From: a bacterium
Lineage (GTDB): Bacteria; RBG-13-66-14
Reading direction: 5' to 3'
DNA length: 64,000 bases
NCBI GenBank assembly: GCA_035528375.1
Contig: DATKYS010000137.1
Location: 49,698 to 113,697 of the forward strand
The translations under genes were made by a program, and so were the position numbers. Shown here piece after piece: positions 10,062 through 18,604 of this stretch; position 1 is the first letter of the stretch, and each line of letters begins with the position of its first letter. The notes under the pieces are model-generated. The model did no database searches. It was not told the DNA's origin and saw only the letters and a list, made by a program, of their open reading frames with translations.

Positions 10062-10091
10062 TTGACAACCCAACCCGTCCCCTGCTAGCCT
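10062..10091 (+). promoter_or_regulatory. Sigma-70-type promoter for ileS-lspA
   Basis: TTGACA (10062-10067), an 18-bp spacer and TAGCCT preceded by TGC (10086-10091). The implied leader of about 120 nt contains small hairpins but no T-box AGGGTGGNACC element. Confidence 0.55.
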
Positions 10092-10219
10092 GTCCCCTAC
10101 TTTTTGCCGGGGGCATAGCTCGCTCTGCTCGGTTTACGGCTTCGCCGTCGCAGTTACGCCGAGGGCGTTGCTTCGTTTCGCGTGGGGTATATTCGTTCTG
10201 CGATTAAAAGGGTGCGACG

Positions 10220-13048
10220 ATGGGAGAGAAGACCTATAAGGACTCGCTCAACCTGCCGGTTAGCGATTTCCCCATGCGGGCCGGTCTGCCCACGAGGGAG
10301 CCGGAAAGACTGGCCCACTGGGAGGAAATCGGCATCTACGCGTTGTTGCGGGAGAAAGCAAAGGGGAAGCCCTCCTACATCCTCCACGACGGGCCGCCGT
10401 ACGCCAACGGCGAGGTTCACGCCGGAACCGCGCTGAACAAAGTCCTCAAGGACGTCATCGTCAAGTACAAGTCCATGCGCGGTTTCGACACCCCCTACGT
10501 GCCTGGCTGGGACTGCCACGGCATGCCCATCGAGCACAAGGTGGCCCGGGAGCTGGGTGATAAATTCCGCGAGATGTCCATCGGCGACGTGCGCCGGGAG
10601 TGCAGAAAATTCGCGCTCGGTTTCGTGGACACCATGCGCGGCCAGTTCAAGCGCCTGGGCGTCTTCGGCCTCTGGGAGAGGCCCTACCTGACCCTGGACC
10701 GCGATTACGAGGCCACGGTGCTCGATGCCTTCCGGGGGCTGGTGGAGAAGGGTTACGTCTACAAGGGGCTCCGCCCTGTGTTCTGGTGCGCCAGTTGCGA
10801 GACGGCGCTGGCCGACGCCGAGGTGGAGTATAAAGACCACTCCAGCCACTCCATCTACGTCCGCTTCCCGGTCGTCCGCGATCCGGACGGTGTTTTCTCG
10901 GGGGGCCACGACGGCGCGTACGCCCTCATCTGGACCACCACCCCCTGGACCCTGCCGGCCAACGTGGCGGTGGCGGTTCACCCCCGGCTGCGCTACCTGG
11001 TGGTGGAGCACTCGGGGGAGCGCTACCTCATCGCCGAGGGGCTTTTTGGCCAGGTCTGTCGTGACCTGGGGTGGAGCGGGGTGAAAGAGGTTCATGCGCT
11101 CATGGGTGAGGAGCTTTTACGACTGGTGTGCCGCCACCCCTTCCTGGAGCGTGATTCCGTCTTCGTGCCCGCAGACTACGTCACCCTGGAGCAGGGTACG
11201 GGGCTGGTCCACACCGCCCCGGGGCACGGGGCCGAGGACTTCCACACCGGGCGGGAGCACGATCTGCCGGTGCTGGTGCCGGTGGACCACGCCGGGCGCT
11301 TCACCGACGAGGTTGGGCTCTGGGCCGGCATGAACGTCTTCGAGGCCAACGGGCCCATCCTCGAGCACATGCGCGGCAACGGCTCGCTCCTTTACGCCGG
11401 GGAGCTCGTCCACTCCTACCCCCACTGCTGGCGCTGCAAGGAGCCGGTGATATTCCGCGCCACCGAACAGTGGTTCCTGGACGTGGACCACGACGACCTG
11501 CGGAAGCGGTGCCTGGAGGTGGTGGATCGGGTTGACTGGGTCCCGGTCTGGGGGCGGGAGCGCATGGCCAGCATGCTCGAGCTGCGCCCGGACTGGTGCC
11601 TCTCCCGCCAGCGGAGATGGGGGGTGCCGATTCCCGGACTCTACTGCACCGTGTGCGGCGAGCTGGTGCTGGACGCGCGGGTGGCCGCCCTGGCCCGGGA
11701 CCTCGCGGCCGAGAAGGGCTCGGACGCCTGGTTCACCGAGCCCATCGAGAGCCTCGTCCCACCGGGGCTGGTCTGTCCGAAGTGCGGCGCCGGGGGCTTC
11801 AGGCGCGAGACCGACATCCTCGACGTCTGGTTCGAGAGCGGTGTGAGCCACCTCGCCGTCCTCAAGCGCGCCCAGGACGGCCTCGTCTGGCCCTCGGACA
11901 TGTACCTGGAGGGGAGCGACCAGTACCGCGGCTGGTTCCAGGTCTCGCTCCTGACCGGCATGGCCCTGAAGGGCGAGCCGCCCTACGGCCGGGTGCTGAC
12001 GCACGGGTGGGTGCTGGACGCCCTAGGCCGGGCGATGCACAAGAGCCTCGGCAACGCCATCCTGCCCGAGACCATCATCGGTGAATACGGCGCCGACATC
12101 CTGCGCCTGTGGGCCACGTCGGCCGATTACAAGAGCGACATCAGCCTGGGGGATGAGGTACTCAGGCGGAACACCGACGCCTATCGCCGCATCCGCAACA
12201 CCTGGCGCTTCCTCCTGGGCAACCTCCACGATTTCGACCCGACCGCGGATGCGGTGGCCGAGTCAGAACTTTTCGAGATAGACCGCTGGGCGCTGCACCG
12301 GCTGGCCGAGGTGGCGGACAGGGTGACGAAGGCTTACGAGAACCTGGAATTTTACCGGGTGTACCACCTCGTCTACAACTTCTGCACGGTGGACCTGTCG
12401 GCAGTGTACCTGGACGTGCTGAAGGACCGGCTGTACTGTTCGGCCGCGGATTCACCCGAGCGCCGGGCGGCCCAGACCGCGCTCTTCGTCATCGCCGACG
12501 CGCTGGCCCGGCTGACGGCGCCGATTCTCGTCTTCACCGCCGAGGAGCTCTGGGAGCAGTTGCCCGGCGAGCGTGAGGCGTCGGTCCACCTGGCCGACTG
12601 GCCGGACTTGTCCGAGTGGATAAACGAAAAGATAGCCAAGCGGTGGGAGCACCTATTACTGACGAGGGATGGAACTCCGGGATTCAACACCTGGATGGAG
12701 GAGTTCAGGTCTGCCGGGCGCAACTCTCTTGAGGCCGCGGTGGAGCTGATCCCTCAGGAGCGAGGAACCTATGAGAGGTTGAAAGAATGTGGTGAGAAAA
12801 ACTTGATGGACCTGTTCATCGTCTCCTCACTGGCAATCCATGAGCCGGCCGATGAAACCGGTGAGGAGATAAACTCACCGTGGATTCAGTACACTCTCGA
12901 TGGCGTGAACTACGTTATCGGTTTGAAAATAACCGAGGCCGAAGGCGACAAGTGCCCGCGCTGCTGGCACGTCGAGACGCTGGTGCCGGGCCTGCCCGGG
13001 GAGCCTGAGGTCTGCCGCCGCTGCGCCCGCGAGCTGGGGGTGGGCTGA
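10220..13048 (+). CDS. ileS: Isoleucyl-tRNA synthetase
   Basis: Class I aminoacyl-tRNA synthetase, 942 aa. The ATP-binding HIGH motif appears as HAGT in DGPPYANGEVHAGTALNKVL (near residue 65), and KMSKS as MHKSLGN (near 606). The CP1 editing domain lies between (TTPWTLPANVAVAV, GLVHTAPGHGAEDF). The C-terminal zinc knuckle CPRCWH...CRRCA (about 912-937) is intact, as in bacterial IleS. Strong purine tract before the ATG. It overlaps lspA by one base (TGATG), the widespread ileS-lspA arrangement. The second His of HIGH is replaced by Thr. Confidence 0.97.
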   Translation: MGEKTYKDSLNLPVSDFPMRAGLPTREPERLAHWEEIGIYALLREKAKGKPSYILHDGPPYANGEVHAGTALNKVLKDVIVKYKSMRGFDTPYVPGWDCHGMPIEHKVARELGDKFREMSIGDVRRECRKFALGFVDTMRGQFKRLGVFGLWERPYLTLDRDYEATVLDAFRGLVEKGYVYKGLRPVFWCASCETALADAEVEYKDHSSHSIYVRFPVVRDPDGVFSGGHDGAYALIWTTTPWTLPANVAVAVHPRLRYLVVEHSGERYLIAEGLFGQVCRDLGWSGVKEVHALMGEELLRLVCRHPFLERDSVFVPADYVTLEQGTGLVHTAPGHGAEDFHTGREHDLPVLVPVDHAGRFTDEVGLWAGMNVFEANGPILEHMRGNGSLLYAGELVHSYPHCWRCKEPVIFRATEQWFLDVDHDDLRKRCLEVVDRVDWVPVWGRERMASMLELRPDWCLSRQRRWGVPIPGLYCTVCGELVLDARVAALARDLAAEKGSDAWFTEPIESLVPPGLVCPKCGAGGFRRETDILDVWFESGVSHLAVLKRAQDGLVWPSDMYLEGSDQYRGWFQVSLLTGMALKGEPPYGRVLTHGWVLDALGRAMHKSLGNAILPETIIGEYGADILRLWATSADYKSDISLGDEVLRRNTDAYRRIRNTWRFLLGNLHDFDPTADAVAESELFEIDRWALHRLAEVADRVTKAYENLEFYRVYHLVYNFCTVDLSAVYLDVLKDRLYCSAADSPERRAAQTALFVIADALARLTAPILVFTAEELWEQLPGEREASVHLADWPDLSEWINEKIAKRWEHLLLTRDGTPGFNTWMEEFRSAGRNSLEAAVELIPQERGTYERLKECGEKNLMDLFIVSSLAIHEPADETGEEINSPWIQYTLDGVNYVIGLKITEAEGDKCPRCWHVETLVPGLPGEPEVCRRCARELGVG

Positions 13049-13572
13049 TGCCCTGGCCGGGGTGGAAATCCTTCGGGGAAACGCTGAAGGGACGGAGCCT
13101 GGCGCTCTGGCTCGCTCTGGTGGCGCTCGTCATTGATCAGGCGTCCAAGATCGCCATCACGCTGACCATTCCTCAGCGTCACGGTGTGATAGTCATTCCC
13201 GGTTTCTTCAACCTGGTGCACGGTCAGAACTCCGGCGTGGTTTGGGGATTCATGCGGGGCGTGCCGGGCATGGCCTACGTCTTCATGGCGATCCAGGCCC
13301 TGGTCTCCCTGGCTATGGTCGCCTGGCTCGGCCTGGGCCGGGATATCAGCAAGCTGCAGCTCTGGGGCTTCGGTTTCATCCTGGGCGGGGCGCTCGGCAA
13401 CCTCGTGGACCGCATCCGCCTGGGCGGCGTGGTGGATTTTCTGGACTTCAAGTTCGGCAGCTTCACCTGGCCGACCTTCAACGCGGCCGACACCTGCGTG
13501 GTGGTGGGGGTCGGGCTCGTCATCCTCAGCCTCATCATCGCCGAGGTTCGCTCGCACAAAAAAAAGACGTAG
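13048..13572 (+). CDS. lspA: Lipoprotein signal peptidase II
   Basis: Inner-membrane aspartyl protease that removes lipoprotein signal peptides. 174 aa with four hydrophobic segments. It has the NSGVVWGF motif (near 61) and both catalytic aspartates in GGALGNLVDRIRLGGVVDFLDF (near 121) and FNAADTCVVVG (near 146). Coupled to ileS by a one-base overlap. Substrates in this window include the lipobox proteins at 47049, 53675 (minus) and 59823 (minus). Confidence 0.96.
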   Translation: MPWPGWKSFGETLKGRSLALWLALVALVIDQASKIAITLTIPQRHGVIVIPGFFNLVHGQNSGVVWGFMRGVPGMAYVFMAIQALVSLAMVAWLGLGRDISKLQLWGFGFILGGALGNLVDRIRLGGVVDFLDFKFGSFTWPTFNAADTCVVVGVGLVILSLIIAEVRSHKKKT

Positions 13573-13626
13573 GGGGGATTGCGCCGGGACGGGCTTCGGG
13601 ATGCCTTTTCATCGTTCATGACTTTC

Positions 13627-13653
13627 GGGGGGGCTTGCCAAGGTCCCCCTTTT
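13627..13653 (+). terminator. Possible intrinsic terminator after lspA
   Basis: A G-run, short CTT-GCC-AAG core and C-run followed by TTTT form an imperfect hairpin about 55 bp after the lspA stop. Confidence 0.45.
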
Positions 13654-13705
13654 GGTCTATATATTAAGTGGGTGTTAATCCGGTTAAGAATTTCCTCCGG
13701 TCCTA

Positions 13706-13734
13706 TTGTCCTTGCCACGGCGCTGTGTTAGACT
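13706..13734 (+). promoter_or_regulatory. Sigma-70-type promoter for the M23 peptidase gene
   Basis: TTGTCC (13706-13711), a 17-bp spacer and TAGACT (13729-13734). It sits inside the upstream part of the open frame, which argues that translation starts downstream at 13799. Confidence 0.5.
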
Positions 13735-13798
13735 TGACGGTAATCTAGGGATTGGGCACTCGGCCTGGGAGCGGGATAGATCCAACTGGGATGCGACG

Positions 13799-14860
13799 TT
13801 GAAGCTCCGGGGATTCACGATTCTGGTGGAGAACCACCGCGGACGGGATATCCGCCGTTCCCGGCTTTCCGCCACGCTCCTCACCTTCGTGGGGGTCCTG
13901 GTTCTGGCCGCAATAACCGGCGTCGTCATCTTCGCCTTCCTCTACTTCGTCCGCCTCTCCGAGCACGGGGAGCTCCTCCGCCTGACATACCGCGACATCC
14001 GCCAACGGCAGAGCCTCAACCGAGGCAAGGATCAGCTCCGGTACATGGTGGATGAGGCGACGGAACTGGAAGGGATCAACGACGCCGTGCGGCTGGTGCG
14101 CGGTTTTTCCCCCGGCCTGCCTGACGAGACCGGCATCGGCGGTCCCGAGCTCGGTCAGGCACTGACCGAGGGCAACCAACTGAAGGTCGAGGTTCTGCAG
14201 GCGCGGGCCATTCTCGACCGCCAGGTGAACCAGTTCGATGAACTGGTCCGGCTGACCCGTGGGCAGGAGGACATGCTGGTCCACTTCCCCTCGATCAACC
14301 CCGTACCCAACGGCCGCAACGTGTCCGGTTTCGGATACCGGCGCGATCCGATCAACTTCGGGATCGAGTTCCATAACGGCGTGGACCTGGTCGCGCCCCA
14401 CGGATCGCCGATCGTGGCCGCCGCGGACGGCGTCGTCGTGGTGGCAAGGTTCGCCGGAGCCTATGGTCTCCTGGTGCGCGTGGATCACGGGTACGGTTTC
14501 CAGACCCGCTACGCCCACTGCTCCAGCGCCTTCGTCAAGCCCGGAGACGTGGTCCGCCGCGGCGAGGTCATCGCCGCCATAGGCGCAACCGGCCGCGCCA
14601 CCGGCAACCACTGCCATTACGAGGTTCTGCGCGACGGGGTGAACGTGGACCCGGCGCTCTTCATCATGGGGGATCAGGACCCGATCAGACGCCGCCTCCT
14701 CCCCGTATTCCCGGCCGCCGCCGAGGTCACGGAAGATACACAGATTCCGCTGGCCCCCCACGACCTGATCGAGTGCGACCGGCTGCTCAACCCCGAGCTG
14801 GAAGACCCCATCAGCTTCGAACCGCTCCTCCCCAAGCCGGAACCGCTCTCCTCGAAGTAG
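13799..14860 (+). CDS. Membrane-anchored M23 (LytM-type) metallopeptidase
   Basis: 353 aa from TTG 13799. The frame is open further upstream, but the promoter lies there, and the KLRGFTILVENHRGRDIRR N-terminus before a membrane helix (about 21-50) is the usual form of this family. A coiled-coil-like region with few hydrophobics (about 55-165) precedes the LytM domain (about 179-287). That domain has the zinc ligands of HNGVDLVAPHGSPIVAA (His near 192, Asp) and the HxH of GNHCHYEV. It likely cleaves murein cross-bridges or acts as an activator; the intact HxxxD and HxH favour an enzyme. Monocistronic, followed by the terminator at 14946. Confidence 0.92.
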   Translation: MKLRGFTILVENHRGRDIRRSRLSATLLTFVGVLVLAAITGVVIFAFLYFVRLSEHGELLRLTYRDIRQRQSLNRGKDQLRYMVDEATELEGINDAVRLVRGFSPGLPDETGIGGPELGQALTEGNQLKVEVLQARAILDRQVNQFDELVRLTRGQEDMLVHFPSINPVPNGRNVSGFGYRRDPINFGIEFHNGVDLVAPHGSPIVAAADGVVVVARFAGAYGLLVRVDHGYGFQTRYAHCSSAFVKPGDVVRRGEVIAAIGATGRATGNHCHYEVLRDGVNVDPALFIMGDQDPIRRRLLPVFPAAAEVTEDTQIPLAPHDLIECDRLLNPELEDPISFEPLLPKPEPLSSK

Positions 14861-14945
14861 CGCCGGGGGCCGGCCCTGGGGACTGGTTTTTTTAGTAGGC
14901 GGGCAGTGCTTGAAGGGTCAGGCGATGTTGCGGAGTAAAAATGGG

Positions 14946-14968
14946 CCGGCCCATAAGGGCCGGTTTTT
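14946..14968 (+). terminator. Intrinsic terminator
   Basis: CCGGCCC-ATAA-GGGCCGG followed by TTTTT, 85 bp after the M23 peptidase stop. A second, less perfect GC hairpin with TTTTTTT lies between the stop and this one (14862-14897). Confidence 0.75.
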
Positions 14969-15029
14969 CGTGGGACAGGTGGTGATGTGGACTCGCGCGA
15001 CGTCGTGGAGTAATAAAAGAGCCGGCCCG

Positions 15030-15356
15030 TTGGGGGGGGCCGCCCTACATCGCGCGGCTGCGATGACGTAGGGGCGGGTCTCCTGACCCGCCCGCGGGCC
15101 GACCTAAACGGTGCGCCGTCGGTCGGCCCCTACGAGTTGCAATCAAACGGGCGACCGTGGACGGTCGCCCCTACGGGGTGTCGTGCGGTTCGTAATGTAG
15201 GGCGGGGATTTTATTCCCCGCCGCTTTACGCTTCCACCCTCGACCCTCACCCCTACCCTCTCCCTAGAAGGGAGAGGGGGCTATGGCGGCCCTCACCCGC
15301 GATCCCGCGGGTGAACGCTCCTCCCGCCGGGAGAGGGGGACCTTCGCGCTCCGCCA
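15030..15356. repeat. Dispersed palindromic intergenic repeat cluster, copy 2
   Basis: Most of the 519-bp spacer 14861-15379. It contains at least four stem-loops flanked by GTAGGGG or CCCCTAC. These are a 9-bp stem at 15072-15093; GGCCGACC...GGTCGGCCCCTAC at 15094-15136 (41 of 43 bases identical to 501-543); a perfect 10-bp stem GGGCGACCGT-GG-ACGGTCGCCC at 15149-15170; and the GTAGGGCGGGGA...TCCCCGCCGC unit at 15197-15224. A CCCTCACC/GGGAGAGGGGG module ends it. No coding potential. Resembles nonautonomous REP/MITE-like elements. Confidence 0.85.
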
Positions 15357-15379
15357 ATCACCCCGCTCCCCGGGCCTCC

Positions 15380-16159
15380 CTATTCCAGGGATTCCAGCTT
15401 GACCCGCAGCAGCTCCAGGACCTCGTCACGGGGCAGCGGACCGAGGAAGAGCTCCTCGCCGTCGGCGAAGACGCCCAGGGATTTCCCCAGGCGCAGGGTG
15501 TCCTCGCGCCGGCTGACGTCGTGGACCAGGACCTCGATTCTTTCGGAGTCCAGCTCCCTGGCCGCGGAGACGACCCGGGCGGCGATGAGGGCGGCGTAGG
15601 GGCAGTGGTGGTCCACGAAGACCTCGACGACGAGCTTGCCCGGTTTCAAGGCAGGCCGGTAATTCCGGGGCAGCCAGCTTATCCGGGGCGGCTCGTCGGA
15701 CGGCGCGCCCTCGGGGCGCAGGTACAACAGCTTGATGTTGTCCCGTTCCTCGAGCTCGGTGAAGCCGAGATGGAGGAAGAACTCGGCGGGCATGAAACCG
15801 GCGTAGTCGAAGCCGAAGACGGCCAGCGCGCTGGGGTGCGCCGCCCGGCGAACCTCCCCGATGAGCGCCCGGGCCAGCCCGCGACCCTGCCAGTCCGGTT
15901 TGACCCAGACGCAGTGGATCACCGCCGTGTCCACGCCGGCGATTTTAAAAGGCGCTATCTCCAGCGGCAGCGCCTCGGCGATGCCCACCGGGTTCCCCTC
16001 GACGTAGAGGATGCGCCCGATCAGCCCTTCCGCGAGCTGGCGCGTGACCAGATCCCGCTTCAGCCGGGCCCCCTCCTCGAGCTCCTCGCCGGGAACCCAG
16101 CAGGGCTTGACGTAATCGTCGAAGCGCTCCGGGGTGAGAGGCTCGATGCGGTAGTCCAA
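15380..16159 (-). CDS. GNAT acetyltransferase fused to a thioredoxin-like domain
   Basis: 259 aa. Residues 1-155 are a GNAT fold with the acetyl-CoA loop VWVKPDWQGRGLARALIGEV. After a PPRISWLPRNYRPAL linker, residues about 175-259 read as a thioredoxin-like domain: a beta strand KLVVEVFVDHHCPYAALIAARVV with the CPYA turn where a CxxC would sit, then RIEVLVHDVSRRED and a GVFADGEEL strand. The arrangement resembles B. subtilis YoaP-type acetyltransferases; the acceptor substrate is unknown. Only one Cys is present in the turn, so disulfide chemistry is unlikely. TTG start after AGGAGAACACCC. Own promoter at 16190-16219. Confidence 0.8.
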   Translation of the reverse strand: MDYRIEPLTPERFDDYVKPCWVPGEELEEGARLKRDLVTRQLAEGLIGRILYVEGNPVGIAEALPLEIAPFKIAGVDTAVIHCVWVKPDWQGRGLARALIGEVRRAAHPSALAVFGFDYAGFMPAEFFLHLGFTELEERDNIKLLYLRPEGAPSDEPPRISWLPRNYRPALKPGKLVVEVFVDHHCPYAALIAARVVSAARELDSERIEVLVHDVSRREDTLRLGKSLGVFADGEELFLGPLPRDEVLELLRVKLESLE

Positions 16160-16189
16160 GGGTGTTCTCCTGCGGGCTTGCGTCGGCGC

Positions 16190-16219
16190 ATTTTAACACG
16201 CCGCAAACTTGGGTGGCAA
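16190..16219 (-). promoter_or_regulatory. Sigma-70-type promoter for the GNAT gene
   Basis: Minus strand TTGCCA (16219-16214), an 18-bp spacer and TAAAAT (16195-16190), 31 bp before the TTG start. It separates this gene from hypB upstream. Confidence 0.5.
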
Positions 16220-16254
16220 GGAGCGCTTCCGGTATAGAAGGGTCTCCCAGGTGC

Positions 16255-16276
16255 AAAAAGGGGGCGCTCCGCCCCC
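16255..16276 (-). terminator. Intrinsic terminator after hypB
   Basis: On the minus strand GGGGGCG-GAG-CGCCCCC followed by TTTTT, 22 bp past the hypB stop. Confidence 0.8.
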
Positions 16277-16297
16277 TCGATTATAGCCTCCAAACAT

Positions 16298-16963
16298 TTA
16301 GCCCCGCTTGGCGGAAACCCTCGCCCGGAGCCAGTCCAGCCAGGCGCTGAGCCCTCGCCCGGTCTTCGCCGAGAGCTCGAAGACGGCGAGCTTCGGGTTG
16401 ACCTGCTCGATGTTGGCGCGGAGGGCCGCCAGGTCAACGTCCAGATGCGGCGCCAGGTCCAGCTTGTTCACCACGCAGGCGCTGGACTCGCGGAACATCA
16501 GCGGGTATTTCAGCGGCTTGTCCTCCCCCTCGGTGATGGAGAAGACGACGACCTTGTCGTCCTCGCCCAGGTCGAACTCGGCGGGGCAGACGAGGTTGCC
16601 CACGTTCTCGATGATGATCAGGTCGAGCTCCTCGAGGGGCAGCTCGCCGAGGGCGGTCTTGACGAAATTGGCGCCGACGTGGCAGTCGCCGCCGAAGGGC
16701 TCCGTGTTCACCTGGACCACGGGGATGTCGTGCCGGGCGATGCGGTCGGCGTCGCGGGTGGTGGTGATGTCGCCCTCGATTACCCCGGCTCGGAGCTCAC
16801 CGGCCAGGGAGGCCAGGGTGCGCTCCAGGAGGGTCGTCTTGCCGGCGCCGGGGGAGCTCATGACGTTCACGCTGTAGATGCGCCTTTTGGCGAGGTCGGC
16901 GCGGATTTCGCCGGCCAGGGCCTCGTGGGCCTCCAAGACCTTCCGGACGAGCTTTATCTCCAT
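16298..16963 (-). CDS. hypB: Hydrogenase nickel-insertion GTPase HypB
   Basis: SIMIBI-class GTPase that delivers nickel to [NiFe]-hydrogenase. 221 aa. Walker A SSPGAGKTTLL at residues 36-46; switch region EGDITTTRDADRI; the metal-binding QVNTEPFGGDCHVGA segment contains the conserved Cys and His at the GTPase dimer interface; ENVGNLVCPAEFDLG and the VNKLDLAP base-recognition motif follow. The N-terminal CxxCGC nickel site of E. coli HypB and His-rich stretches are absent, as in many minimal HypBs. It stands alone: no hypA, hypCDEF or hydrogenase subunit is in the window. Divergent from the kinase-like gene at 17084 with superimposed promoters. Confidence 0.95.
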   Translation of the reverse strand: MEIKLVRKVLEAHEALAGEIRADLAKRRIYSVNVMSSPGAGKTTLLERTLASLAGELRAGVIEGDITTTRDADRIARHDIPVVQVNTEPFGGDCHVGANFVKTALGELPLEELDLIIIENVGNLVCPAEFDLGEDDKVVVFSITEGEDKPLKYPLMFRESSACVVNKLDLAPHLDVDLAALRANIEQVNPKLAVFELSAKTGRGLSAWLDWLRARVSAKRG

Positions 16964-17017
16964 GGGCGGACCTCGACGGGATGGGCTTTTCGATGCCCTC
17001 TTTAGATTAGCGACGCG

Positions 17018-17047
17018 TTGACATTATAGTCGTCGCCCCCGTATACT
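17018..17047 (+). promoter_or_regulatory. Sigma-70-type promoter for the maltokinase-like gene
   Basis: TTGACA (17018-17023), an 18-bp spacer and TATACT (17042-17047), about 37 bp before the TTG start. It shares its hexamers with the hypB promoter on the other strand. Confidence 0.7.
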
Positions 17048-17051
17048 GCAA
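17023..17051 (-). promoter_or_regulatory. Sigma-70-type promoter for hypB, superimposed on the divergent promoter
   Basis: Minus strand TTGCAG (17051-17046), a 17-bp spacer and a perfect TATAAT (17028-17023). Its -10 box overlaps the plus-strand -35 box by one base and its -35 overlaps the plus-strand -10, so both polymerases would occupy the same 30 bp. Confidence 0.65.
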
Positions 17052-17083
17052 GATGAAGTAGAGGCCCCAGGATCGAAATCCCG

Positions 17084-18544
17084 TTGGACATACCGAACCA
17101 GACGAGCGTGGTGGAGGCGGTGAAGGGGCAGTTGTCCCTTTTAGCCGACCCTCGCCGCTGGCGTATCGTTAACGACCGGCGAGCCGGCGCCGACGCCCGG
17201 CTGGCCGGCGCCGATGTAGAGACCCTCTGGCACCACCCGCCCCAGACACATTTACTGGTGAAGTTGAGTCCGGCGGCCGGCGACCGGGGGTTCACCTTCT
17301 ACCTCCCCCTCCTCCTCACCCCGGAAAAGCCCCCCGCGGGCGGGGTGCCTCTGACCGTCGGCGACGGCGACTGGTTCGCCTCCGACCCCTTCCTCTCGCC
17401 ACCGGAGCTGATGGCGCTCCTGAAGAGCGCCGGTGTCGGCAACGCCGGCCGGTTGCGGCTCGATTCGCCCTCCGTCGGACCATTCGCTATGGCGACCCGC
17501 AACCCCCTCTTCAAACCCGCGGGGTGCAAGATCGAACCGCTGCTGGAGCGGGAGGGGGAGCCCAGCACGAATTACCTCTACCGCCTGGACGTGCGCGGCG
17601 CTGGCGGAGAGCACGCTCTGGTGGCCAAGCGCTACCTCCCCCGGGAGGAGCCCGGGCGCGGCGACCGGGAGTGGGAGCTCGCCACGGCGCTTTCCAGCGA
17701 GCTCGTGCCGCGGCCCGTCGGCCGTCTCGCGGATACACGCTCCGGCAACACCCTGGTCGGTTTCTACGAGTTCGTCCCCGGCGTCGAGGTCGGGCTGGTG
17801 CTGTGGAAGCTCTACGGGCTCCTGGGCGTCGTGCCGACGGGGTCGGTGCTGGCGCGCGTCCGGGTGGTCTTCGCTAAGAGCCTGCGCACCCTCGCCTCCT
17901 TCCACGACCAGATCGCGCAGCGGATGAAGTACGACGCCGGGCGGGGGCCGGTCAACGAGGGGGTCTTCCACCGAGCCGAGGAGGACTTGCGCGCCCTGCG
18001 CGGGTATCGGGTCAACTCGAAGGCCTACCGCGCCATCATCGCCGGCCTGGTGTCGAGCCTGGAGGGGGGTGGTTCCGTATTCCACGGCCCCCGGCCCGTC
18101 CACGGGGACCTGATGTGGCGCCAGGTCGTCTGGCGCATGGAGCTGGAAAGGGGGAAGGAGCTCGACCTCCTGACCCTGCCCCTGGAGCCGCCCGAGGAGA
18201 TGCCCGGCCGGCTGACCGTCATGGACGCCGAGAGCTGGCGGGCGGGGTATCTGGAGGAGGACCTGGCCGGCCTCGCCGCCGCGGACAACTTTATGCTCGC
18301 CCTCCAGGAGCGGGACCGATTCGCCCCGGTAATTTTCGCCGCCCTCTGGCACGCCGCCTACCAGGCCAACGACTGGGACGAGGGCGCGGCGCACCGGTCA
18401 CTGCGTCCACTCCTCTCCCTCATCCGTCTGCGCCACCTCCACGACGCCGCCTACTACGCCGGGGCCAAGGGCGAGAATTCCGTAAAGACCGCCGAGTACG
18501 ACCACTACGTGCGGGTGAGCCTCCACCTCGCCGGTCTGGTTTAA
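17084..18544 (+). CDS. Maltokinase-like / aminoglycoside-phosphotransferase-fold kinase
   Basis: 486 aa, cytoplasmic. The N-terminal ~110 residues (LLADPRRWRIVND...HLLVKLSPAAGDRGFTFYLPLLLT) resemble the N-cap of maltokinases. Residues ~160-270 form the kinase N-lobe (LYRLDVRGAGGEHALVAKRY). The catalytic loop is PVHGDLMWRQVVW (near 338) and the metal-binding segment TVMDAESWRAGYLEEDLAGL (near 380) stands in for DFE. An ATP-dependent sugar kinase is likely, possibly acting on maltose, but the HGDL-x-Q variant and the absence of treS, glgE or glgB nearby leave the substrate open. TTG start; monocistronic with its own promoter and terminator. Confidence 0.65.
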   Translation: MDIPNQTSVVEAVKGQLSLLADPRRWRIVNDRRAGADARLAGADVETLWHHPPQTHLLVKLSPAAGDRGFTFYLPLLLTPEKPPAGGVPLTVGDGDWFASDPFLSPPELMALLKSAGVGNAGRLRLDSPSVGPFAMATRNPLFKPAGCKIEPLLEREGEPSTNYLYRLDVRGAGGEHALVAKRYLPREEPGRGDREWELATALSSELVPRPVGRLADTRSGNTLVGFYEFVPGVEVGLVLWKLYGLLGVVPTGSVLARVRVVFAKSLRTLASFHDQIAQRMKYDAGRGPVNEGVFHRAEEDLRALRGYRVNSKAYRAIIAGLVSSLEGGGSVFHGPRPVHGDLMWRQVVWRMELERGKELDLLTLPLEPPEEMPGRLTVMDAESWRAGYLEEDLAGLAAADNFMLALQERDRFAPVIFAALWHAAYQANDWDEGAAHRSLRPLLSLIRLRHLHDAAYYAGAKGENSVKTAEYDHYVRVSLHLAGLV

Positions 18545-18563
18545 TTGTTTCGTTTCAATAAAG

Positions 18564-18590
18564 AAGGGCGGGTCGACCGCCCTTTGTTTT
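18564..18590 (+). terminator. Intrinsic terminator
   Basis: AAGGGCGG-GTCGA-CCGCCCTT followed by TGTTTT, 20 bp after the kinase stop. It also faces the end of the convergent gene at 18605. Confidence 0.8.
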
Positions 18591-18604
18591 ACATTGCACA
18601 GGGT

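Noticed and set aside
10100-10219. T-box leader before ileS
   Set aside because: The ~120-nt leader lacks the conserved AGGGTGGNACC antiterminator element and a terminator hairpin before the start.
13706-13798. 31-residue N-terminal extension of the M23 peptidase
   Set aside because: A promoter lies in this stretch, and the start at 13799 gives the normal short cytoplasmic N-terminus before the membrane helix.
16298-16963. A hydrogenase maturation cluster around hypB
   Set aside because: No hypA, hypC-F or hydrogenase subunit genes are nearby; hypB has its own promoter and terminator.
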